From JAUIET01 sp039111475 (GTDB lineage Bacteria; Pseudomonadota; Gammaproteobacteria; Pseudomonadales; JAUIET01), in assembly GCA_039111475.1 (NCBI GenBank), contig JBCCIP010000030.1, positions 11,419-75,418 of the forward strand: DNA of 64,000 nucleotides, in the 5' to 3' direction. Shown piece by piece: positions 43,939 through 51,452 of this stretch. The notes under the pieces are model-generated. The model had not been told where the DNA came from and ran no database searches. It saw only the letters and a list, made by a program, of their open reading frames with translations. Position numbers and translations under genes: made by a program. The first letter of the stretch is position 1. Each line of letters begins with the position of its first letter.

Positions 43939-46044
43939 ATGAGAAAATTAATGTTGGCGAGCAGTATTGTGATGACTGCCAACGCATGGGCTGGACCCTT
44001 GGAGGACTGTCCAGCGGAGGCATTCTTAATCCAAGGTAATCCTTCCAATCTTTATGCGGTGGATTTATCAACGGGTGCATATCGTTCGATCAGCACCGAC
44101 ACGGGGGCACAATCTACGCTGAACGCGATTGGCTTCAGTACGCATGACAATCATTTCTATGGTTGGGATAAAGCCGAACAGACGTTGTTTCGCATGGGCG
44201 ATGATTATCGCGTGGAGTACATGCATCTATCGTCGCCGTTAAACGGTCATTACTACGTTGGTGATGTATCTCTGCAAGAAAACGCTTACTACATGTATCG
44301 AAAGGGCCATAACGAGCTGCATGGACTTTGGCGCATTGGTCTAGACCCGGACTCTAGCGACTATCTGACTGTGGAGCGAATAGTAGATGGCTCCTCAGTG
44401 TATTTGAACATTTACGATTTCGCTTTTCACCCAGATCGCAACGAAATTTACAGCGTTGATTCACGCGGTAACCTCTGGAAAATTGATCCTGCAAACGGTT
44501 CCTTTCAACAACTAGGAAACGTTGGTGTGCGCGGTACATTTGGTGCTGTGTATTTCGATAGAGATGGCAAGCTGTACATTAGCCGAAACAAGGACGGCGT
44601 AATCTTTCAAATTGACCTTACTGGCGCGTCTGCGTCGGCCGTCGAATTTGCCCAGGGGCCTTCCTCGTCGAGTAATGACGGCGCGAGATGCGCTATCGCA
44701 CCTGTCGTTCCAGTCGGCTCACAAAAAATCGATTTCGGCGACGCGCCTGACAGCTACGGAACCATTCTGGCAAGTAATGGCGCCAGACATAACGTCGAAG
44801 GCAGTACCGTGTACATGGGGGCTCTCGTCGATGGTGAAGCTCAGAGCTACCTTGCACCCGATAGCGATGACGGGTTCGGCGTGGATGACGAAGATGGCAT
44901 ACAAGTCGTTAGTAATTTAACGGCAGGCAACCAAGCAATTCTCAGGTCAACGATTAAGGGTTCCGGCTTTCTGAATGGCTGGATTGATTTCAATAAAAAT
45001 GGGCGATTTGACGAAAGTGAACATATTTTGGTTGATGAGTACAAGACTGAGGGACAACACACTCACCTAGTGGACATTCCTCTTAACGCTAAGGGTGGTG
45101 AAACATGGGCGCGATTCCGAGTGAGTTCCTTAACCGGTGCGCAGCCTACAGGCGGTATGCCAGATGGAGAAGTAGAAGATCACAAGCTTACAATCAACGC
45201 GGCATCAATTACTCGTCAGTACTACCCCTCTGAAGCGGGATACGTAACCTTGGCGTTTGAGGACCTATGGCCCTCGCGCGGTGACTATGATCTAAATGAT
45301 TTCGTCACTCATTATCGAACCGGCATAAGTACAGTCAACGGCGAAGTCAGCTCCATCCATATCGGCGGGCAAGTCTTGGCGCTTGGTGCGACATTCCACA
45401 ATGGCTTTGCCGTGCAGATAGACAATTTGTTACCTGAACAGGTGGACGTTGCCAATATCGCATTCGAGATAAATAGAGAAACGATCAATCGATCGCCGTT
45501 GGAGTCTGGCCATACTTCCGCCGTTTTTATCGTCGCGGATGATCTATGGAATTATGTCACCCCAGCCGAAGGCTGCACGTTCTACCGCACGGAGAAAAAC
45601 TGTGGCGAATCGCCGATTCAATTCACCTACAGCCTAGAAATTCCGCTCATAAAGCCGGTTAGCGCCGATCTCAGCAAAGTGGGTTTGTACAAGCCATTTA
45701 TATTTGCAACACCGGGATTTAACCGAAATAGTATCTTCGATTCGCCACCTGGGCGTGATCTCGAAATTCATCTGAAGAACAACCAGCCGTCCGCGCTTGC
45801 TGATCCAGCACTATTGGGCCGCGCAGATGATCGCTCTCTTCCCAACGCCGAAATCTACTACCAGACGGAAAATGGATTGCCTTGGGCGCTGGAGATTGGC
45901 ACAGAATGGCAACACCCATGGGAATACATTGATCTCATCCAGGCGTATCCGAATTTTGTGGACTACGTGCAAAGCGAAGGTCAATCGAGCAAGGACTGGT
46001 ATTTGCCCAGCAATGCCATTCAAAGCGAACTTTACAATGATTGA
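43939..46044 (+). CDS. Exported GEVED and LruC-domain protein
   Basis: 701 residues. Signal peptide MRKLMLASSIVMTANAWA. First part (about 20-250) is a beta-propeller-like stretch of the DUF6923 kind (NLYAVDLSTG, FHPDRNEIYSVDSRGNLWKI). Next comes DFGDAPDSYGTILASNGARH and WIDFNKNGRFDE ... MPDGEVEDHKL: the GEVED domain. The last part starts YVTLAFEDLWPSRGDYDLND, the LruC (DUF4842) domain. Found on surface or secreted proteins; likely matrix-associated given the EPS locus around it. AGGAGG before ATG 43939. No PEP-CTERM or LPXTG end. Followed by a lipoprotein after 10 bp. Confidence 0.82.
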   Translation: MRKLMLASSIVMTANAWAGPLEDCPAEAFLIQGNPSNLYAVDLSTGAYRSISTDTGAQSTLNAIGFSTHDNHFYGWDKAEQTLFRMGDDYRVEYMHLSSPLNGHYYVGDVSLQENAYYMYRKGHNELHGLWRIGLDPDSSDYLTVERIVDGSSVYLNIYDFAFHPDRNEIYSVDSRGNLWKIDPANGSFQQLGNVGVRGTFGAVYFDRDGKLYISRNKDGVIFQIDLTGASASAVEFAQGPSSSSNDGARCAIAPVVPVGSQKIDFGDAPDSYGTILASNGARHNVEGSTVYMGALVDGEAQSYLAPDSDDGFGVDDEDGIQVVSNLTAGNQAILRSTIKGSGFLNGWIDFNKNGRFDESEHILVDEYKTEGQHTHLVDIPLNAKGGETWARFRVSSLTGAQPTGGMPDGEVEDHKLTINAASITRQYYPSEAGYVTLAFEDLWPSRGDYDLNDFVTHYRTGISTVNGEVSSIHIGGQVLALGATFHNGFAVQIDNLLPEQVDVANIAFEINRETINRSPLESGHTSAVFIVADDLWNYVTPAEGCTFYRTEKNCGESPIQFTYSLEIPLIKPVSADLSKVGLYKPFIFATPGFNRNSIFDSPPGRDLEIHLKNNQPSALADPALLGRADDRSLPNAEIYYQTENGLPWALEIGTEWQHPWEYIDLIQAYPNFVDYVQSEGQSSKDWYLPSNAIQSELYND

Positions 46045-46054
46045 GGACAGGAAG

Positions 46055-46651
46055 ATGAATAGACTAACTGAAAAAACCAAGCCGAATATGTTGTTAACCT
46101 TTGCATGTGCGAACATGCTGATACTGGGCGGTTGCGCGGGTGGAGGTGGCGGCGGCTCAGATGCCGGGCCGACGACTGCCATGGATACGAACAGCCACAC
46201 GGTCGCATCGGACACGCCCACCAGCCCTACGCCTCAAGACGATTCACCAACTGTCGAGACTGTACCTGCAGAAAGTGACACGCCACAGAACGATGCTGAG
46301 GAAAATAGCATAATGGTTAGCTCTACCAGTGAGCTGGAAAGTAGCACCGAGTTTGCTTTTTCCACGTCATATAACCTTCCTGTCAGCATTGATGTGTCGG
46401 AAATGGCAGAAGTTCCAGAGTTGCTGGTTATTTGTAAGGAGTTTGACTTCGACGGAGAGCGATTCGATATACGCTATAACGACTGCATACTAAAAACCGA
46501 TTTGGTTGATGGTGTTTATTCGGGCTCATTAAAGCTAACCAATGACACGCGTATGTTGGTTGCCGCATTGTGGTACTACAATGCTGGCAAGGAACCGCTT
46601 ACCGTCGCCTGGTCTTACACTGATCAGCCCGAGGGATTCACTATTCGATAA
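46055..46651 (+). CDS. Lipoprotein of unknown function
   Basis: 198 residues from ATG 46055. Lipobox LILGGC then GGGGGGS-like Gly-rich linker and a Thr/Pro/Ser-rich stretch (residues 35-90) leading to a globular end of about 100 residues with two Cys (ICKEFDFDG and YNDCILK). It is an outer-membrane lipoprotein on a long flexible stalk. The frame extends further upstream inside the LruC gene, but that part is a shadow. It lies 10 bp after the LruC gene and is followed by a strong terminator. Confidence 0.72.
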   Translation: MNRLTEKTKPNMLLTFACANMLILGGCAGGGGGGSDAGPTTAMDTNSHTVASDTPTSPTPQDDSPTVETVPAESDTPQNDAEENSIMVSSTSELESSTEFAFSTSYNLPVSIDVSEMAEVPELLVICKEFDFDGERFDIRYNDCILKTDLVDGVYSGSLKLTNDTRMLVAALWYYNAGKEPLTVAWSYTDQPEGFTIR

Positions 46652-46660
46652 TATTAAGAA

Positions 46661-46688
46661 AAAAAACCGCCCGGAAGGGCGGTTTTTT
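46661..46688. terminator. Bidirectional rho-independent terminator
   Basis: CCGCCC-GGAA-GGGCGG stem with flanking A6 and T6 tracts, between the lipoprotein gene and the convergent sugar transferase gene. Confidence 0.9.
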
Positions 46689-46704
46689 GTTTCCGAAAAA
46701 GGTG

Positions 46705-47379
46705 CTAGTAAGCACCTTTACCCATAACTACCGCTGGTATCGTCTTAGCAATTAACCAAATGTCTTTGAGAAAGCTTCGCTTTCGAATATAGGTAAGGTC
46801 CATCTCCACTTGACGCAAGAAAGGCACGTCGGAACGACCCGATACCTGCCAAATACAGGTTAATCCAGGTTTCACTTGCAATCTCTGTTGTTGGTATAAC
46901 GTGTAGGTTATTACCTCGCTAACTAATGGTGGTCTCGGCCCAACCAGTGTGAGGTCACCTGTTAGCACATTCCAGAGCTGTGGTAATTCGTCGACGGATA
47001 GTTTTCGAATGATTCGACCAACGCGTGTCACTCTAGGATCATGCTGCATTTTGAAGCGGATGCTGGATGTTCCTTTGTCGTCTTTCAGGCGAATAAGCTG
47101 CTGTTCCGCGTCTGTATGCATTGAACGAAACTTCCACATTTTAAAACATGCGCCTAATTGGCCAACTCTGCGTTGTTTGTAGAATACAGGTCCTGGGCTA
47201 TCTAGCCTGATGGCAATGGCGGTTGCGGCAAATAACGGCGAAAGCAGTGTAATCGAGGTGGCGGCAATACCCACATCGAGGCTGCGTTTCGCAAAGTGGT
47301 ACAGCTTGCGTTTTGGCATACCCTGGTCATATAAGTGGCTTCGCCTTTTGGGCAAGAAATTACGTCTCTTTTCTAACAT
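46705..47379 (-). CDS. Polyprenyl-phosphate sugar-1-phosphate transferase (initiating)
   Basis: 224 residues, small form of the bacterial sugar transferase family (PF02397). KRSLDVGIAATSITLLSPL is the membrane part, KMWKFRSMHTDAE the catalytic segment, SVDELPQLWNVLTGDLTLVG and GPRPPLVSE the core, and KPGLTCIWQVSGRSD the end. It transfers a sugar-1-phosphate to undecaprenyl phosphate, the first step of exopolysaccharide assembly. Reads from the sigma-54 promoter at 47459-47474 on the minus strand. Start ATG 47379 or an inner ATG at 47319; the first is used here. Confidence 0.9.
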   Translation of the reverse strand: MLEKRRNFLPKRRSHLYDQGMPKRKLYHFAKRSLDVGIAATSITLLSPLFAATAIAIRLDSPGPVFYKQRRVGQLGACFKMWKFRSMHTDAEQQLIRLKDDKGTSSIRFKMQHDPRVTRVGRIIRKLSVDELPQLWNVLTGDLTLVGPRPPLVSEVITYTLYQQQRLQVKPGLTCIWQVSGRSDVPFLRQVEMDLTYIRKRSFLKDIWLIAKTIPAVVMGKGAY

Positions 47380-47458
47380 AGTCGTTCTCGTGTTGTTAGG
47401 TGAAAATCAGGCTTTTCCGAACCGCGAGTGCAGCACGAAGCCTCTGCTTTTCCTTATG

Positions 47459-47474
47459 AGCAAGCGCTATGCCA
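47459..47474 (-). promoter_or_regulatory. Sigma-54 promoter for the sugar transferase
   Basis: Minus strand TGGCATAGCGCTTGCT, GG and GC 10 bp apart. Predicted +1 near 47448, about 70 nt before ATG 47379. Confidence 0.75.
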
Positions 47475-47538
47475 ACCTATAAGTCGATGATTTGTTTTGA
47501 AAAACTAACCAAGCGTGCAGTTATCACAGCAAGCTGCT

Positions 47539-47563
47539 TTGCATCATGCAATGCAGCTTGCAA
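47539..47563. promoter_or_regulatory. Activator site pair between divergent sigma-54 promoters
   Basis: TTGCA-TCA-TGCAA (47539-47551) and, sharing one base, ATGCA-GCT-TGCAA (47551-47563). The first is flanked by AAGCTGC (47531-47537) and GCAGCTT (47553-47559), making a near-perfect 29-bp palindrome. Located 65 bp from one sigma-54 promoter and 140 bp from the other. Confidence 0.75.
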
Positions 47564-47701
47564 CTTTGGCTCAGATAGCCGGACATACTCTAATAAGCAA
47601 TTTAACTCGTAAGTAGGTGACAGGTAGCATTTACCTATTAAGTGACTGATTTAAAAAACGATTTATTCAAGCGCAATACGTTTCTCTACAGTTTTAGATG
47701 T

Positions 47702-47717
47702 TGGCAAGGTGATTGCA
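47702..47717 (+). promoter_or_regulatory. Sigma-54 promoter for the glycosyltransferase-flippase-sulfotransferase operon
   Basis: TGGCAAGGTGATTGCA, GG and GC 10 bp apart. Predicted +1 near 47728, which excludes the open frame's early start at 47709 and supports ATG 47754. Confidence 0.75.
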
Positions 47718-47753
47718 ATGGTTTGCTTTGATAGCAAAACGACCATTGATACT

Positions 47754-49013
47754 ATGAAAAAGCTCTTGTTCTTAAGTCCCGAATTACCGTACCCCGCGCA
47801 CAGTGGCGGTAAGCTAAAAAGCTTGCAACTACTAAAACACCTAACGAAGCACTTTACGGTGACACTGGCATGCCCTCTGAAACTCGAAGACGAAAACCAT
47901 CTTCGAGGCTTCCGAAGTGAAATTGAACTCCGCAATGTGCTGTGTGTTCCCGTTGCACGAGAAAGGTCTCTTGCAAATCTGGCGAAAAGCTATCTAAGAG
48001 GTGTTCCACTGAACGTATACAGAAGCGCTTCTGGCCGCCTGTTGGACTCTCTCAACGACAAGCAAAACGTATTTGATGTTGTATTTGTTGATCACTTTGA
48101 GGCAGCTCAATACATACCAAAAGACAACCGCGGCCGCATAATTTATCACGCGCACAATACCTACCATCAAACATGGTCTCGATTCGCAGAGCAAGAAGGG
48201 TTTTTGCCGCATCGAATTGCCGCGTCTTTGGAGTCGTATAGAGTGCGCGCCTATGAGACAGCACTGTGCAATCGAGCGGACCTGGTCTTTGCAGCGCCCA
48301 ATGACATAGATAGCCTACGGAAGGCCGGTGCAGGCTGGGCTCGCTTTCGTGAAACCTACCACTTAGGCTCAGAGTCAAGTCTGGCGGCACCGGATCTGAT
48401 GTTTGAGGATACCTCTGAATCGTTGTTATACGTTGGTTATCTGGGCTGGGAGCCAAATGCAAGTGGGCTGATCTGGTTTATACAAAACGTATGGCCTCTT
48501 CTCATGGTTAAATATCCGAAGCTAACACTTAAAATTGTTGGCAAAAACCCAGATCAGCGGTTGTGCGAACTGGTTAACCAGTTCGAGGCGATCGAACTGA
48601 TGGGTTTTGTCGAGGACCTTGAGCCTTGCTTTCTGAAAAGTCGAATCAATATTGCGCCGCTGCACTTTGGTAGCGGGATGAAGGTGAAAGTACTTGACGC
48701 CATGGCGCGCGGACTACCTACCGTAACCACACACGTAGGAGTGGAGGGTGTTTCCGCCACAAATGGTGTTCACGTGGCCGTCTGCGATACGGCAGAAGTG
48801 ATGGCCACCCAAATTGGTCGTCTCATTGAAGACAGGAATCATTGGCACACAATGAGCGCTGCATCACGTGAATTGATTCGAAAAAAATACAGTTGGGAGC
48901 CATTGCTTAGGTCAATGTATGAGGACATAAAGCGCACCTTGACGCTGCCTTATGCAGCGAGAACAGGTGGAGAACAAAAGTCCTTGAATTTGGGTCAACA
49001 TGCCGTTTCTTGA
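47754..49013 (+). CDS. Glycosyltransferase family 4 (GT-B)
   Basis: 419 residues from ATG 47754. LFLSPELPYPAHSGGKLK is the N-terminal acceptor side, IIYHAHNTYH follows. LLYVGYLGWEPN, LKIVGKNP and GFVEDLEPCFLKSRINIAPL, GSGMKVKVLDAMARGLPTV (ExxxxxE-like donor region with MKVKVLDAMA) identify the GT1/GT4 type. It adds a sugar from a nucleotide donor to the lipid-linked repeat. Its 3' end overlaps the flippase start by 14 bp. Confidence 0.88.
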   Translation: MKKLLFLSPELPYPAHSGGKLKSLQLLKHLTKHFTVTLACPLKLEDENHLRGFRSEIELRNVLCVPVARERSLANLAKSYLRGVPLNVYRSASGRLLDSLNDKQNVFDVVFVDHFEAAQYIPKDNRGRIIYHAHNTYHQTWSRFAEQEGFLPHRIAASLESYRVRAYETALCNRADLVFAAPNDIDSLRKAGAGWARFRETYHLGSESSLAAPDLMFEDTSESLLYVGYLGWEPNASGLIWFIQNVWPLLMVKYPKLTLKIVGKNPDQRLCELVNQFEAIELMGFVEDLEPCFLKSRINIAPLHFGSGMKVKVLDAMARGLPTVTTHVGVEGVSATNGVHVAVCDTAEVMATQIGRLIEDRNHWHTMSAASRELIRKKYSWEPLLRSMYEDIKRTLTLPYAARTGGEQKSLNLGQHAVS

Positions 49014-50337
49014 GCGCCACAGACTGGAACGCTGCACGGAGTTGCTCCGTTTAGTCGCCTTACGAATTACTGCGATCGTTCTTCAGATTGCGGCCCAGTT
49101 GTTATTGGGCCGATTGCTTGGTAGTGCGGGTTTAGGTCTTTTCCAGCTGGTGAGTACGTGGCTGAACGTATTGGGCGAAACAGCCGCCATGGGTCTGCCA
49201 AGTCGAGCAATGCGCACAGTTTCTTCTTCAAAAGACGGCGAAACGATCGCCCAATATCGCTTCCTGATCAAAACTCTTCTAGTAATCTGCGCAAGCTGGG
49301 CGCTACTGGCAGGAGTCACAATCGGTGTGTACTACTACGCGCCAAATTTCTTACCATTTGATACCGATGCTAGACAAATGAGTTATCTATGGGTTGTTTT
49401 GTTCGGGGCGCTTGGCTTCGCACAATTAAGGCTTATCGCAGAGGTGCTAAAAGCGCAACAACACGCACAAGCGGCGGTCTTTGCTGAGAGTGCAGGGCCG
49501 GTTGCTGTTCTACTGGTAGGGATTGGCATTTGCACGTGGCTTGGAGTATCTGATGCACTGCAGTTGGCGCTAATCTACGTCGTTGGTTTTGCTTTTACTG
49601 CAAGCGTGTTAATTGGCATCTTCGTTGTGCCCAATCTAATAAGCATTCTAAGTAGATCGACAGAACATGGGAACAGTCTGGAGCTGCGAATGGACACAGA
49701 CTTAGCGGCGCTGGCTTCCTCAGGTTTGTTGAATATATTGTTCGTTAGCTTTCCGTTCATAGTTCTACCTTACGTAAGCTCATTGAGAGAAATTGGCACC
49801 TTCTCAGTCGCATTCAAGTTGGTCAACCTCATTTCAACAATACTGTTGCTGCTCAGTGCGCTGTATGGACCCAAATTTGCAAAGGCGGCGAAGAACGGGG
49901 AAGCGCATTGCTTGGCGGATATTCTCCGGCGCACCCAATTGGTTTCTTGTCTTCTGTACTTGCCACCACTGCTAGTCCTGGCTCTATTTAGTGAAGACAT
50001 TCTTCTGCTCTTTGGCGAAGAGTTCGTAGTCGCTAAACCCTATATTTATGCGCTGCTCGTTGGTCAGGCCATCAACGCCGCAACTGGCCTTTCAGGCGTA
50101 ATGTTGAATATGGTCGGCGCTGGAAAACATGAGCTGCTGTGCTCGTTTAGTGCAATCTCAATTGCGTCGCTGATTGCATTAATGATGCATAACACAATGA
50201 CTACTTTGGATGTTGCCATTTTGTTCAGCGCCGCACTCGCCTTTAAAAACCTCGCGTCATATGGCTGCGCGGTACTTTATATACGTAATTTATCAACGGT
50301 GCGAGCAATGTCACCTCTTCCCATGCAAACGACTTAA
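49000..50337 (+). CDS. Oligosaccharide flippase (Wzx-like, MOP superfamily)
   Basis: 445 residues with about 12-14 hydrophobic helices; RITAIVLQIAAQLLLGRLLG is the typical N-terminal helix and GSAGLGLFQLVSTWLNVLGE follows. Later ISTILLLLSALYGPKFAKAA and a last helix pair are visible. Such proteins flip lipid-linked oligosaccharides across the inner membrane. It overlaps the upstream GT by 14 bp and precedes the sulfotransferase gene by 15 bp. Confidence 0.85.
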   Translation: MPFLERHRLERCTELLRLVALRITAIVLQIAAQLLLGRLLGSAGLGLFQLVSTWLNVLGETAAMGLPSRAMRTVSSSKDGETIAQYRFLIKTLLVICASWALLAGVTIGVYYYAPNFLPFDTDARQMSYLWVVLFGALGFAQLRLIAEVLKAQQHAQAAVFAESAGPVAVLLVGIGICTWLGVSDALQLALIYVVGFAFTASVLIGIFVVPNLISILSRSTEHGNSLELRMDTDLAALASSGLLNILFVSFPFIVLPYVSSLREIGTFSVAFKLVNLISTILLLLSALYGPKFAKAAKNGEAHCLADILRRTQLVSCLLYLPPLLVLALFSEDILLLFGEEFVVAKPYIYALLVGQAINAATGLSGVMLNMVGAGKHELLCSFSAISIASLIALMMHNTMTTLDVAILFSAALAFKNLASYGCAVLYIRNLSTVRAMSPLPMQTT

Positions 50338-50352
50338 AGGAATCACCAAAAA

Positions 50353-51285
50353 ATGAATACTCAATCTAACAAGCTCGATTTCCTAATTATCGGAGCACAG
50401 AAATCGGCAACGACTACTCTGTACAAATACCTCTCTGCTCATCCAAAGATAATGATGCCCGCGTCAAAAGAAGCACCATTTTTTGTGGATGATCGCTGTA
50501 ATAACGAAGAATGGCGGCGCTTTAGCAATGTGCATTTCGAAAGCAAATGCAATGACGAACTATGGGGAAAAGCAACGCCACAATATATGGCCGATCCAAA
50601 CGCGCCAGAACGCATTTTCAATCTATTTCCTAACTGTAAACTGATCGCAATTTTAAGAGATCCGATTGACCGAGCACGCTCGCACTACCAGATGGATCAG
50701 CGCAGAGAAACTGAGGCGCGCTCATTCGATTTAGCCATTCAAGCTACATTGCGAGCGGGTTTGCTCGAGGAAGCGCGAAGTCTACCTGCGCCAACGCACA
50801 CGTTTGGCTATCGCTCGGAAAGTGAATTCTACGTCGCCTGGAGTGAGTACGGTCGAATTATTCAGTCTTATCTGAATTTTTTTGATCGGTCCCAATTGCT
50901 GTTGCTGTCGATGTCGGAGCTAAGTCATAACCCTGAAGCTTGCGTGAGCAAGGTGCTGGCTTTTCTTGATCTGGACACACAGTACTGTCCGCCAGGTATT
51001 GGTCAGGTTGCACACAAGGGAGGCGGTAAGCCCATCGTGTCTCGCTATTTGCGGCAACAGGTCTCCGGCCAACCACTTTTCAGATTTTTCTGGTCGAGAG
51101 TTTCAGAGCAGCGCAAATCGGTTCTTCGTTACTGGTTCGATCAATACAATGTAAAACACACTCAGTCGACGGCCGGTCTCGCTCCATCCACTGAAGCGGC
51201 CTTACGAATGCACTTTGCAAAAGATCTACGCCAGCTTGTGAAAGCCACTGGATTTCGACCTGATTGGCTCAATACCTACTGCTGA
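50353..51285 (+). CDS. PAPS-dependent sulfotransferase
   Basis: 310 residues. LDFLIIGAQKSATTTLYKYL contains the 5'-phosphosulfate loop (GAQKSATTTL), and CKLIAILRDPIDRARSHYQM the 3'-phosphate region (RDPxxRxxSxY). ASKEAPFF, with the Lys near the catalytic acceptor site, and FGYRSESEFYVAWSEYGRII agree with heparan-sulfate N-sulfotransferase-like enzymes. It transfers sulfate from PAPS to a sugar, so the exopolysaccharide is probably sulfated. Third gene of the 47754 operon. Confidence 0.88.
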   Translation: MNTQSNKLDFLIIGAQKSATTTLYKYLSAHPKIMMPASKEAPFFVDDRCNNEEWRRFSNVHFESKCNDELWGKATPQYMADPNAPERIFNLFPNCKLIAILRDPIDRARSHYQMDQRRETEARSFDLAIQATLRAGLLEEARSLPAPTHTFGYRSESEFYVAWSEYGRIIQSYLNFFDRSQLLLLSMSELSHNPEACVSKVLAFLDLDTQYCPPGIGQVAHKGGGKPIVSRYLRQQVSGQPLFRFFWSRVSEQRKSVLRYWFDQYNVKHTQSTAGLAPSTEAALRMHFAKDLRQLVKATGFRPDWLNTYC

Positions 51286-51313
51286 TTGTCGAGTATGTGT
51301 CTGGGATCTTGCG

Positions 51314-51347
51314 TTGCATTTTGCAATAACATAGTTGCGTATTGCGA
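51314..51347. promoter_or_regulatory. Two TTGCA-N3-TGCAA activator sites before the export gene
   Basis: TTGCA-TTT-TGCAA (51314-51326) and TTGCG-TAT-TGCGA (51335-51347), 21 bp apart, two helical turns. They lie 52-85 bp upstream of the -24 box at 51399. Confidence 0.8.
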
Positions 51348-51398
51348 CAAGATCATTTCCAAGTTCCGTAAGTGATTGAATTAAAATGAAAAAATAAG

Positions 51399-51414
51399 TG
51401 GCACACTGCTTGCT
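51399..51414 (+). promoter_or_regulatory. Sigma-54 promoter of the export operon
   Basis: TGGCACACTGCTTGCT matches the consensus (GG and GC 10 bp apart). Predicted +1 about 51425, 28 nt before ATG 51453. Confidence 0.85.
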
Positions 51415-51452
51415 CTGTAAGACTCAGGACTACCTACTGAAGCGGCAGCGGC

